DNA from: a bacterium
GTDB taxonomy: Bacteria; UBP6; UBA1177; JAKLFG01
Direction of reading: 5' to 3'
Assembly: GCA_022709425.1 (NCBI GenBank)
Contig: JAKLIW010000019.1
Location: 1 to 46,723 of the forward strand
DNA length: 46,723 bases
Below, in pieces: positions 30,489 through 38,685 of the stretch (within the stretch, counting starts at the first letter, position 1; every line of letters starts with the position of its first letter). Position numbers and translations under genes: made by a program. The notes beneath the pieces are model-generated. The model had not been told where the DNA came from. It searched no databases and worked only from the letters and a program-made list of their open reading frames with translations.

Positions 30489-32642
30489 ATGTTGAAGACC
30501 GCATCGCTATTTTTTGTTTTGATATCTTTTTTCATGATCGGCTGTGACAGCGGCACCAAAAAAATAGTGCCGAAAGACACCGGAGCGAACACCGACAGCG
30601 ATGAGCTATTCACCGAAGAAGACGGCATCTCTTCGGACGAAACCGCTGATGAGAGCATGGAGGACGGAACGGGCAAAGACGGCGACGCAACGGGTGATGG
30701 CGATATGATCGGCAAGGACGACCATGGCCTCAAAGATGACACGTCGGCACTCGACGACGACACGGTGAGCCCCGATGAGGATATCGTACCGCCAACCTGC
30801 GGAAACGGCGATGTGGATAGCGGAGAGGTATGCGATGAGAACCTCATCGACTGTATCGATATCGACGACAAACTCTACAGCGGCGGTAAGGCAACATGCC
30901 AGGACACCTGTTTGGGCTGGGACACCATCACCTGTGATGAGATCCCGCACACCTGTGGCAACGGCATTGTCGAAGGTCCGGAGATCTGTGACACCCAGTT
31001 GCTGACGAACTGTGTCGAGATAGACCCGATGAAGTATTCAGCGGGCAAAGCCTATTGTCTCGAAGACTGTAGCGGTTACGACACGGCCACCTGCGAAGAG
31101 ATCGTGGCCGACGATGATGCCGACGACGAACCTGACACGACCGACATCCCCTTCGACGCGGATATGACCGATGATGTGCAACCCGACATCTCCGACATCC
31201 AACCCGATCTTGACATGTCTGATACGGATGTCCAACCCGATATGCAAGCCGATGTCGACATTGTTGACACGGATATACAGCCCGATGTCGATATCGTCTG
31301 TTCACACGACTGCGACACCTTGACCGAGACCTACTGTAACGGCGCAATCGTGATGCAATGCCAGATCGGCATCGATGGCTGTCGTCACTGGACCGAGGAA
31401 TTAGACTGTGCCGACACGGGGCGATCGTGCGAAGACAATAATGAAGTGGGGGACAACACCGAGTCGAACGCGCGGAGCGCTCTTACCAAGGTCAATCATT
31501 TTCAGTGCACCGCCACCCATGATTTGAAATCATTTGAGATGTATATCGCTCCATCGCTGATCGGCCAATCGCTTGTATGGGTGCTCTACGAGGCGACCAC
31601 CGAGACCGGCAATTACACCCTTATCGCGCAGAAGACGACGAGCGCCACCGGTACGACCGCCGCATGGTATTCGTCCGGCGCGATGACCCGCACCGATGCC
31701 GGCCACGTCGGCGAAACGATAACTCTTACCAGCGGACGCTACTATGCCATAGGCCTTGCGTGGAACGAAAACCTGACCTCTTATTATTGGGCACCCTCGT
31801 TCTTAGGTTCTTTCGAGACCGAATACACCCTGTTCGGCGCCACGCTGGGCGGCACGGCCAATGATGCGACCTACCCGCCGCTTGCCAGTTTCTCGGGCGG
31901 ACCCGCCAATGATAGCACCTACTGGATGCGAGTTCACGTTCTTAATACCGATGTCGATCTGTGTGTCTGTCAGAATGAATGCGACACCGTGGGGATACAG
32001 CAGTGCAATGTGAATGCCGTCGAAGAATGTTCCGCCGACCTTCTCGGCTGTCTTTATTGGCATTTCACTGAGGATTGTGTCGTCGACTATACGCCTGATC
32101 GCGTTTGCACCGAATCGCTCGATACCGCCACCTGTGAAGAGGAGGTGACGGAGGTCGTCGACACCGTCGGCAGTGCCGGCACCCTGTACAGCGGCGACAG
32201 CCGTATGCGGGGCAATTTCTACTCCTGCACAACGAACCGAACACTGACCGAAATAGAGATGTATCTTGATTATTCAGGCACCGCAGCGGTCTATTTTGAG
32301 GTGTATGAATCCTCGGCCCTTGGCGATGATCTTTCTCCCTACGAGCCGGTATACACTGCTTCAAAAACGCTGACCATGTCGTCCGGCGGCGCATTCTACT
32401 CAAGCGGTACGATATCGGTGCCACTGTACGCCGGGAATTATTATTATATCGGGGTGCGTTGGGGTTCTTCGTACACGATCTCTTACTACAATGCCTCGCT
32501 TTCCTCAAAGACAACGGCTTTCGGGGCATGGTCGGCAGGCATGACGAATGACGATGTGTTGTCGGCGCCCTCCAGTATTTTTTACAGCGACACGTCTGCA
32601 AGCGGTTATGCCTATTATCAGCGGTTAACGACCACCGAGTAA
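30489..32642 (+). CDS. Lipoprotein with Cys modules and two copies of a novel beta domain
   Basis: The 717-residue protein is the tandem paralogue of the preceding gene. It has lipobox MIGC (Cys19, Asp at +2), the K-K-I-V-P-K-D start, an acidic linker, and the same two C-G-N-G Cys modules, nearly identical at DNA level around 28990-29080 and 30950-31040. It lacks LamG. Instead it has an Asp/Gln/Pro spacer, two short Cys segments (about 270-315 and 490-545), and two copies of the domain seen at the end of the neighbour: a diverged one at about 317-487 and a close one at about 555-717 (M-R-G-N-F-Y-S-C to Y-Y-Q-R-L-T). GGGAG lies six bases before the ATG; 40 bases separate it from the upstream gene, so they probably share a transcript. 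Confidence 0.82.
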   Translation: MLKTASLFFVLISFFMIGCDSGTKKIVPKDTGANTDSDELFTEEDGISSDETADESMEDGTGKDGDATGDGDMIGKDDHGLKDDTSALDDDTVSPDEDIVPPTCGNGDVDSGEVCDENLIDCIDIDDKLYSGGKATCQDTCLGWDTITCDEIPHTCGNGIVEGPEICDTQLLTNCVEIDPMKYSAGKAYCLEDCSGYDTATCEEIVADDDADDEPDTTDIPFDADMTDDVQPDISDIQPDLDMSDTDVQPDMQADVDIVDTDIQPDVDIVCSHDCDTLTETYCNGAIVMQCQIGIDGCRHWTEELDCADTGRSCEDNNEVGDNTESNARSALTKVNHFQCTATHDLKSFEMYIAPSLIGQSLVWVLYEATTETGNYTLIAQKTTSATGTTAAWYSSGAMTRTDAGHVGETITLTSGRYYAIGLAWNENLTSYYWAPSFLGSFETEYTLFGATLGGTANDATYPPLASFSGGPANDSTYWMRVHVLNTDVDLCVCQNECDTVGIQQCNVNAVEECSADLLGCLYWHFTEDCVVDYTPDRVCTESLDTATCEEEVTEVVDTVGSAGTLYSGDSRMRGNFYSCTTNRTLTEIEMYLDYSGTAAVYFEVYESSALGDDLSPYEPVYTASKTLTMSSGGAFYSSGTISVPLYAGNYYYIGVRWGSSYTISYYNASLSSKTTAFGAWSAGMTNDDVLSAPSSIFYSDTSASGYAYYQRLTTTE

Positions 32643-32677
32643 CTACAAAAACCGATCACTATCGTTAGGAGGAACCC

Positions 32678-33439
32678 ATGTCCCGCCATCGTCTGTTTTT
32701 GGCGCTTTTCGCCTTGTTCGCACTTATTGCCTGTGGCGAGAACGATCCCCAGCCTGCCACGCAGAATGACATCGACAACGGTGCCGCCAGCGATGCCGAT
32801 ACCGTGGCCACCGATGATCTTCTCAGCGACGAGACGGCCGACGAAGACATTCTCGTCACCACCGATGAGACCGGCGACGAGCTACTCTCCGACGCGGATG
32901 TACCGCCGGCAGTAACCCGGGAAGTGGTTCTCGAGACCACGATGGGGGAGATCACCATCGGCCTCTATGGCGATGCGATGCCCATTACAAGCGCCAATTT
33001 CGAAAGTTACGTCGAAGAGGATTTTTTCACGGGGCTTACCTTCCATCGGGTGATCCCGGGATTCGTGGCGCAGGGTGGTGGTTACGATAAGGACTTCGTC
33101 GAAAAAGAGACGCATGATCCGATAATCTTCGAACGCAATCCGGCGGTCGATCATGTGAAATACGCCATCTCGATGGCTCGCACCAACGATATCGATTCGG
33201 CCACCTCGCAGTTCTTCATCACCTTCGAGGCTCAACCGCGGCTCGACTACAATTCGGACGCCGACTTCTTGAGCACGCAGAAATTCCCCTGCGCCGCCTT
33301 CGGCATCGTCACCGCCGGGTTCGATGTGGTCGACGCGATGGGGGAGGTCGAGACCGGCACCCAAAGCACCCCGTTGGGCGATCTCGAGGATGTTCCGGTC
33401 ACACCGATAATCATCACGAAAAGCTATTTCGCCGAATAA
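32678..33439 (+). CDS. Cyclophilin-type peptidyl-prolyl isomerase lipoprotein
   Basis: The 253-residue protein has lipobox LIAC (Cys19, Gly at +2), an acidic linker to about residue 80, and a cyclophilin domain. The domain has T-T-M-G-E-I-T-I, F-H-R-V-I-P-G-F-V-A-Q-G-G (catalytic Arg and the substrate-pocket residues) and S-Q-F-F-I-T. The tryptophan that gives cyclosporin sensitivity in eukaryotic enzymes appears to be Phe, as in most bacterial forms. It should help fold the exported, proline-rich lipoproteins encoded next to it. AGGAGG lies before the ATG, 35 bases after the upstream stop, so it is probably the last gene of the lipoprotein transcript. Confidence 0.92.
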   Translation: MSRHRLFLALFALFALIACGENDPQPATQNDIDNGAASDADTVATDDLLSDETADEDILVTTDETGDELLSDADVPPAVTREVVLETTMGEITIGLYGDAMPITSANFESYVEEDFFTGLTFHRVIPGFVAQGGGYDKDFVEKETHDPIIFERNPAVDHVKYAISMARTNDIDSATSQFFITFEAQPRLDYNSDADFLSTQKFPCAAFGIVTAGFDVVDAMGEVETGTQSTPLGDLEDVPVTPIIITKSYFAE

Positions 33440-33463
33440 CGCCCGACGCCATCACTGGAATTG

Positions 33464-33583
33464 ATGGAGTGCTCCATCGACGTGGATGGTTTTTACGTCG
33501 ACGGAGATCTCCCGAAAGTTGACGCCGACACCGTCAAGGTCAAAAAAGAGAGTAGCGGCGGCTGCGCACTGGTGCTCTGGTAA
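33464..33583 (+). CDS. 39-residue ORF, possible remnant of a secreted-protein tail
   Basis: ATG 33464 to TAA 33583 encodes MECSIDVDGFYVDGDLP onward and ends K-K-E-S-S-G-G-C-A-L-V-L-W. It has only a weak GGAA upstream. The Asp-rich body and Gly-Gly-Cys-hydrophobic end recall the tail of the secreted protein at 17442. It may be a remnant of a deleted gene rather than a working one. The rest of the 33440-33658 gap holds a short GGCGG/CCGCC stem plus T-tract and the next gene's promoter. Confidence 0.35.
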   Translation: MECSIDVDGFYVDGDLPKVDADTVKVKKESSGGCALVLW

Positions 33584-33588
33584 CCGCC

Positions 33589-33606
33589 CACTTTTTCTTT
33601 GACTTC
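33589..33606 (+). repeat. 18-bp direct repeat, left copy
   Basis: CACTTTTTCTTTGACTTC, identical to 34432-34449. It begins five bases after the preceding TAA (33581-33583) and contains the -35 box TTGACT. Confidence 0.85.
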
Positions 33607-33628
33607 AGATGGACAATGCTTTTATAGT
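33599..33628 (+). promoter_or_regulatory. Promoter of the four-helix-bundle gene
   Basis: TTGACT (33599-33604), 18-base spacer, TATAGT (33623-33628). The -35 box lies inside the left direct repeat. Confidence 0.6.
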
Positions 33629-33658
33629 TCCGGCGTGAAATAGTAAGAGGACAATTTC

Positions 33659-34426
33659 ATGACCAAGAAATTACGCATGAGCGGCGGATATCGCACCGCC
33701 GCAAGTTTTCAGACCGCGACTCTCATCTACGACGCGACCTACTGGTTCTGTGAGAAATTCCTCGACCCGCATTCGCGCACCGTCGATCAGATGGTGCAGG
33801 CGGCCCGGTCGGGGCGGCAGAACATCGCCGAAGGAAGCCGTGCGGCGGCGACCTCTTCGCAGACCGAACTGCGTCTGCTCAATGTGGCGCGGTCGAGCCT
33901 TGAGGAGCTGTTGCTCGACTTCGAAGATTTCCTGCGCCATCGGCGGCTGACGCAATGGAAAGCTGATGGCACCGAATCGATGGCGGTCCGCAATGTTCCG
34001 CGTCTTCTGAAAAGAGATCGGACCGATCAGTCTGATCTGACCGATCTGTCGGATCAGGAACGCTGGGCGCTGTATACGCCGTGGCTTGAGCATGCCGATC
34101 CGGCGATACGCGCCAATACGCTCATCTGTCTTATCAATCAGGCGAACTTTCTGCTGGACCAGCAGATCGCCGCGGTGGAAAAGCAGTTCGTCGAAGGGGG
34201 CGGCTACAGCGAGAAATTGGCCGCCGCCCGTTTGGTGGAACGGGGGCGCAAAAAAGATCAGTCCGATCCGTCTGATCGGACAGATCCGACGGATCATATT
34301 CCCGCCTGTCCGAAGTGCGGCAAGGCGATGGTGCTCCGCACCGCGAAGACCGGCAAAATGGCCGGAAAATCTTTCTGGGGCTGTTCCGGCTATCCCGAAT
34401 GCAAAGGGGTGGTGCGCGAAAAGTAA
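33659..34426 (+). CDS. Four-helix-bundle protein with zinc-ribbon suffix, carrying two GATC arrays
   Basis: The 255-residue protein has a four-helix bundle of the 23S-rRNA-intervening-sequence (S23) type: A-S-F-Q-T-A-T-L-I-Y-D-A-T-Y-W-F at about 14, then G-R-Q-N-I-A-E-G-S. A C-terminal topoisomerase-type zinc ribbon has C217, C220, C242 and C248. This is the architecture known as four helix bundle suffix domain protein. Two Asp-Ser/Thr-rich linkers (about 120-133 and 200-213) are encoded by GATC arrays B and C, interrupting the bundle and joining it to the ribbon. The zinc ribbon suggests nucleic-acid binding; the cellular role is unknown. AGAGGA lies upstream of ATG 33659. The gene with its promoter lies between two 18-bp direct repeats. 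Confidence 0.85.
   Translation: MTKKLRMSGGYRTAASFQTATLIYDATYWFCEKFLDPHSRTVDQMVQAARSGRQNIAEGSRAAATSSQTELRLLNVARSSLEELLLDFEDFLRHRRLTQWKADGTESMAVRNVPRLLKRDRTDQSDLTDLSDQERWALYTPWLEHADPAIRANTLICLINQANFLLDQQIAAVEKQFVEGGGYSEKLAAARLVERGRKKDQSDPSDRTDPTDHIPACPKCGKAMVLRTAKTGKMAGKSFWGCSGYPECKGVVREK
34016..34055. repeat. GATC array B: five GATC sites at 9-bp spacing
   Basis: GATC begins at 34016, 34025, 34034, 34043 and 34052. Units GATC-N-G-(A/T)-C-N encode Asp-x-(Ser/Thr). CTGATC (34032) and GATCAG (34052) can close a hairpin with inner GAC/GTC pairing. Confidence 0.85.
34256..34295. repeat. GATC array C: five GATC sites at 9-bp spacing
   Basis: GATC begins at 34256, 34265, 34274, 34283 and 34292. GATCCGTC (34265-34272) and GACGGATC (34288-34295) are perfect inverted arms, with inner GATC/GATC pairing around a short GGACA loop, so this copy folds best. 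Confidence 0.85.
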
Positions 34427-34431
34427 CGCCT

Positions 34432-34449
34432 CACTTTTTCTTTGACTTC
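34432..34449 (+). repeat. 18-bp direct repeat, right copy
   Basis: CACTTTTTCTTTGACTTC, identical to 33589-33606, beginning five bases after the four-helix gene's stop (TAA 34424-34426). Confidence 0.85.
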
Positions 34450-34486
34450 CGAACGGTCTATCCTCGCGCGCGAACCCAGATAATAG

Positions 34487-34514
34487 TTGCTTTTTGGCCT
34501 CCCCATGCTATAGT
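34487..34514 (+). promoter_or_regulatory. Promoter of the lepA-lepB-purA run
   Basis: TTGCTT (34487-34492), 16-base spacer, TATAGT (34509-34514), followed at once by CGGCCCGG. The last ten bases before the discriminator end match the DUF1016 promoter (GCTATAGTCGGCCC). Confidence 0.65.
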
Positions 34515-34560
34515 CGGCCCGGTTTAACGGAACGGGGATAAATACCCGGGCTTTGACAAC

Positions 34561-36360
34561 ATGACTAAAAACATTCGTAACTTCTCGATCATCGCCCACA
34601 TCGACCACGGCAAATCCACTTTAGCCGACCGCCTCATGGAAATGACCGGCGCCCTTTCGGCCCGTGAAAAGCGCGACCAGTTCCTCGACGACATGGAACT
34701 GGAAAAAGAACGCGGCATCACCATCAAGGCGCGCGCCGTCACCCTGCCGTACAAATTCGAGGGCGAGACCTACGAACTCAATCTCATCGACACCCCCGGC
34801 CATGTCGACTTCGCCTACGAAGTGAGCCGCGCATTGTCTGCCTGCGAAGGGGCGCTCTTGGTGGTCGATGCCACGCAGGGGGTCGAGGCGCAGACGCTCG
34901 CCAATGTCTACATGGCGCTCGACCATGACCTTGAGATACTGCCGGTCATCAACAAGATCGATCTCCAGAGTGCCGATATCGACGAGGCGCGTCGCGAGAT
35001 AGAGGAGATCATCGGTATTGACGCCTCCGACGCGGCGCTCGTATCGGCAAAGACGGGACTCGGCGTGCCCGAACTGCTCGGCGCCATCATCAATCGTATC
35101 CCGGCGCCCAAGGAATTGATGCCGGGCGAGACGCGCGGCCTCATCTTCGATTCGTGGTTCGACCCGTATCTCGGCGTCCGGCTCCTCATCCGCGTGTTCG
35201 ACGGCGAGTTCAAGATGGGCGACAAGATATGGCTGATGCACTCCGAGAAGGAGTACGAGATACTGGAGATCGCCCGCGAGATGCCCTTCATGACCAAGGT
35301 GCAGAGCCTCGGCGTGGGACAGGTCGGCATCATCGCCGCCGGCATTAAAAACATCAAGGAGGTTCGCATCGGCGATTCGGTGACGTTAGCCAAAAAACGC
35401 GCCCCGGAACCGCTGACCGGCTTTAAGCATATGAAGCAGATGGTTTACTGCGGCATATTCCCGATAGAATCGTCGAAGTATGAGGAACTCAAAACCGCGA
35501 TGGAGAAGCTGGCGCTCAACGACAGCTCTTTCTCCTTCGAACAGGAGAATTCGTCGGCGCTCGGCTTCGGCTTCCGGTGCGGATTCCTCGGTATGCTCCA
35601 CCTCGATATCGTCAAAGAGCGGCTGGAACGCGAATTCAATCTCGAGCTCATCACCACCGCCCCATCGGTCTCCTACAAAGTGCTCACGGTGAAGGGGGAG
35701 GAGCTCTACATCCAGAATCCCGACAAGCTACCGCCGGTAACACACATCGACCACATCGAAGAACCTTATGTGAAGATATCCATTCATACCCCGGCCGAAT
35801 ATATCGGACCGTTGGTGAAGCTCTGTCAGGACAAACGCGGCCGCCAGATAAACCTGCACTATCTCACCAAGGACCGCGTGATGATCGAATACGCGATACC
35901 GCTGGCCGAGATCGTCTACGATTTCTACGACAAATTGAAAAGCATCAGCCGCGGGTTTGCCTCGATGGACTACGAGTTCATGGACTACGAACGCTCCGAA
36001 CTGGTGAAACTCGATATTCTCATCAACGGCGAGCCGGTCGACGCGTTGTCGGTCATCGTGTTCAAGGATTCGGCCTACAACATGGGCCGGTCGCTCACGC
36101 AGAAGATGCGCAAGGTCATCCCGCGCCAGATGTACGAGGTGGCGATACAGGCGGCGATCGGCAGCCGGGTGCTCGCCCGTGAATCGGTCAAGGCGTTCCG
36201 CAAGGATGTCACCGCGAAATGCTACGGCGGCGATGTGTCGCGCAAGCGCAAACTGCTCGAAAAGCAGAAAGAGGGCAAAAAACGGATGAAACAGGTCGGC
36301 ATGATAGAGATACCGCAGGAGGCGTTCCTCGCGGTCCTTAACGCGCAGGAAACGGAGTAG
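34561..36360 (+). CDS. lepA: Elongation factor 4 (LepA) GTPase
   Basis: The 599-residue translational GTPase matches LepA in length and domain order. G1 is A-H-I-D-H-G-K-S-T (about 12-20), switch [17 protein letters not shown], and S-A-K-T-G. The LepA-specific C-terminal domain ([21 protein letters not shown]) is intact. It binds the ribosome and is thought to aid back-translocation or 30S biogenesis. It leads the lepA-lepB pair, an ancestral arrangement in many bacteria. No clear Shine-Dalgarno is seen before its ATG. Confidence 0.97.
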   Translation: MTKNIRNFSIIAHIDHGKSTLADRLMEMTGALSAREKRDQFLDDMELEKERGITIKARAVTLPYKFEGETYELNLIDTPGHVDFAYEVSRALSACEGALLVVDATQGVEAQTLANVYMALDHDLEILPVINKIDLQSADIDEARREIEEIIGIDASDAALVSAKTGLGVPELLGAIINRIPAPKELMPGETRGLIFDSWFDPYLGVRLLIRVFDGEFKMGDKIWLMHSEKEYEILEIAREMPFMTKVQSLGVGQVGIIAAGIKNIKEVRIGDSVTLAKKRAPEPLTGFKHMKQMVYCGIFPIESSKYEELKTAMEKLALNDSSFSFEQENSSALGFGFRCGFLGMLHLDIVKERLEREFNLELITTAPSVSYKVLTVKGEELYIQNPDKLPPVTHIDHIEEPYVKISIHTPAEYIGPLVKLCQDKRGRQINLHYLTKDRVMIEYAIPLAEIVYDFYDKLKSISRGFASMDYEFMDYERSELVKLDILINGEPVDALSVIVFKDSAYNMGRSLTQKMRKVIPRQMYEVAIQAAIGSRVLARESVKAFRKDVTAKCYGGDVSRKRKLLEKQKEGKKRMKQVGMIEIPQEAFLAVLNAQETE

Positions 36361-36367
36361 TTACGGT

Positions 36368-37372
36368 ATGATATTCAAAATAGCGGTCCTTCTCACCATC
36401 CTCTACTTCATCGCCGACGCCATCGTCGCGCGGTGGGGAAAGCGGGTGTTCCCGTTCTTCAAGCCCAAGACGGTCGAACACCTGATGGAGCGCCGCGCCC
36501 AGATCCAGTGGATCCTCAAATACCGAAAACTCGCCGATGAAAAACGGAAAGGGGCCGAAGAACTGGTTGCCACCGCCACCGAGGCAATAGAGAATTATAA
36601 GAAGAAAAGCCACGCCGAACTGGTCGAAGCCGCCGTCAAGGTCGACAACGGTTTCAACGCCCACCTAAGCCGCCACAAACGGAACGGAATGGTCGAGTTC
36701 GTCGATTCGGTCTGGGTGGTGGTCCTTATCGCTCTGTGCATCCGGTTCTTCCTCTTTGAATCGTTCCGCGTGCCGACCGGCTCGATGGTGCCCAACATCT
36801 ACATCGGCGACATGCTGTTCGTCAACAAGTACATCTACGGCCTGCGTCCGCCGTTCACCAAATGGCATTTCTTCCGGTTCAAGGAGCCGACGCGCGGCGA
36901 GGTGGTGGTCTTCATCTATCCCGAGAACCCGTCGCAGGACTTCGTGAAGCGGGTCATCGGCCTGCCGGGCGACACGGTGAAACTCGACGGCCGCCGCATC
37001 TGGGTGAACGGCAAAGAGATAATGCGTGAAAAGGTGGGACAATTCAACTACGTCGAAAGTCGAGGCGGCGAACGACAGACCGATTGGTATCTTGAGACCA
37101 ATCAGGATGGCGTTCAGTATCCGGTCATTTATACTCCCGGATCGGGTGAACATCCCGGATTCCTGCTCGACTGTCAACTTTGCGACACCGAATTCACCGT
37201 GCCCGAAAGTAGCCTTTTCGTGATGGGCGACAATCGCGATGTGAGTCTCGATTCCCGTTTTTGGGGGTTTGTCCCGATGGAGAATCTCAAGGGACGCGCC
37301 TCCATGATATGGTTCTCGGTCAGCATGGGCGAAGGGCTCCACCTCGAACGGGTGGGACAATTCATAGAATGA
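36368..37372 (+). CDS. lepB: Signal peptidase I with long N-terminal extension
   Basis: The 334-residue membrane serine protease removes signal peptides from exported preproteins. The catalytic Ser139 is in P-T-G-S-M-V-P-N, and Lys194 is in F-V-K-R-V-I-G-L-P-G-D. The final box reads M-G-D-N-R-D-V-S-L-D-S-R-F-W-G. Two membrane segments lie at about 3-20 and 112-130. Between them is a charged helical region (about 30-105, E/K-rich), making the N-terminus longer than in E. coli LepB. It begins seven bases after lepA and probably serves the many exported proteins in this window, including the signal-peptide protein at 17442. Confidence 0.96.
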   Translation: MIFKIAVLLTILYFIADAIVARWGKRVFPFFKPKTVEHLMERRAQIQWILKYRKLADEKRKGAEELVATATEAIENYKKKSHAELVEAAVKVDNGFNAHLSRHKRNGMVEFVDSVWVVVLIALCIRFFLFESFRVPTGSMVPNIYIGDMLFVNKYIYGLRPPFTKWHFFRFKEPTRGEVVVFIYPENPSQDFVKRVIGLPGDTVKLDGRRIWVNGKEIMREKVGQFNYVESRGGERQTDWYLETNQDGVQYPVIYTPGSGEHPGFLLDCQLCDTEFTVPESSLFVMGDNRDVSLDSRFWGFVPMENLKGRASMIWFSVSMGEGLHLERVGQFIE

Positions 37373-37386
37373 ATGTGGGGTATTGA

Positions 37387-38679
37387 ATGCTTACCTACGC
37401 GGTAACCGGCGCACAGTGGGGAGATGAGGGAAAGGGGAAGATAGTCGACGTGCTCGCCGAGAAGATGGAGGCGGTCGTCCGCTTTCAGGGCGGCAACAAC
37501 GCCGGCCACACCATTATCATCGGCGGTAAAAAGCATGTCCTCCACACCGTTCCGTCGGGAATATTTCACCAAGGGGTCCTCAACTATATCGGCAACGGCG
37601 TGGTGCTCGACCCCGAGGAGTTCCTGACCGAGGTAGAGGGACTGCGCGCCGGAGGCATCCTGATCGATCCGCGATTCCTCAAGATATCGCGCCGGGCATC
37701 GCTCATCATGGACTATCACCGTGTCATCGACAAGGCGCGCGAATCGTCGAAAAGCGCCGAAACGAAGATCGGTACCACCGGCCGCGGCATTGGTCCCGCC
37801 TACGAGGACAAGGCGTCGCGTTTCGGCGTCCGGGCGGCCGACTTGCTGAGTCCCGAACGGCTCAAGGAACGCATCGCCCACGCGGTGGCCGAGAAGAACG
37901 CGCTTCTCAAACATCTCTACGGCTCGACCGCCCTCATCGACATCGACGCGACGGTCGAAAAGTATAGCAGAATAGGGGAGAAGCTCGCCCCCTTCATCGT
38001 CGCGGAGGAACAGGCGTTCCTCGCCTCGTTCGCCGGAAAGAAGATACTGTTCGAGGGGGCGCAGGGCTCGATGCTCGACATCGACTTCGGCACCTTCCCC
38101 TTTGTCACCTCCTCCAACACCGTCAGTTCCTACGCTTTCGTCGGTTCGGGCATCAACCCCGGCGGGCTCACCGAGAACATCGCCGTGATGAAGGCCTACA
38201 CCACTCGCGTCGGCGGCGGACCCTTCCCGACGCAGGACCCGGGCGAAGAGGGGCGCATCATGGTGAAAAAGGGGATGGAATTCGGCGCCACCACCGGCCG
38301 CGAACGGCGCTGCGGCTGGCTCGACCTCGTGGCGCTCCGGAGCACCTTTCTCGTGAACCGTTTCACCGCCATCGCGCTGACCAAGATAGATGTCCTGTCG
38401 GGTTTCGATACGCTGAAAGTGGCGACCGCCTACCGCGTGAACGGAAAAGAGACGCCCCATTTCCCGACCGACATCGCCCAGTTCGCCGCAGCCGTCCCGG
38501 TCTACCGCGAACTGCCGGGCTGGCACGCCGATCTGTCGGCCGTCCGCAAATTCAGCGACCTTCCCTCGGAAGCGCGCAGTTACATCGCCTTCATCGAACA
38601 GGAACTCTCGACGCCGGTCCCGATCGTCTCGGTCGGCCCCGGACGCGAACAGATATTATTCACCAGACCTATCGGATAG
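37387..38679 (+). CDS. purA: Adenylosuccinate synthetase
   Basis: The 430-residue enzyme joins IMP and aspartate, using GTP, to make adenylosuccinate, the first step from IMP to AMP. The N-terminal G-A-Q-W-G-D13-E-G-K-G-K loop, Q-G-G-N-N-A-G-H41-T, T-T-G-R-G-I-G-P-A-Y and the R-V-G-G-G-P-F-P-T base-binding block are all present, as is the ending G-P-x-R-E-Q. Length is normal. It begins 14 bases after lepB and is followed six bases later by ribBA. Confidence 0.97.
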   Translation: MLTYAVTGAQWGDEGKGKIVDVLAEKMEAVVRFQGGNNAGHTIIIGGKKHVLHTVPSGIFHQGVLNYIGNGVVLDPEEFLTEVEGLRAGGILIDPRFLKISRRASLIMDYHRVIDKARESSKSAETKIGTTGRGIGPAYEDKASRFGVRAADLLSPERLKERIAHAVAEKNALLKHLYGSTALIDIDATVEKYSRIGEKLAPFIVAEEQAFLASFAGKKILFEGAQGSMLDIDFGTFPFVTSSNTVSSYAFVGSGINPGGLTENIAVMKAYTTRVGGGPFPTQDPGEEGRIMVKKGMEFGATTGRERRCGWLDLVALRSTFLVNRFTAIALTKIDVLSGFDTLKVATAYRVNGKETPHFPTDIAQFAAAVPVYRELPGWHADLSAVRKFSDLPSEARSYIAFIEQELSTPVPIVSVGPGREQILFTRPIG

Positions 38680-38685
38680 GGGACC

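Noticed and set aside
34555..34561. Earlier start for lepA
   Set aside because: No Shine-Dalgarno supports any alternative, and the [17 protein letters not shown] start matches the family's usual N-terminus.
37174..38526. 450-codon minus-strand frame opposite purA
   Set aside because: Shadow of a complete adenylosuccinate synthetase.
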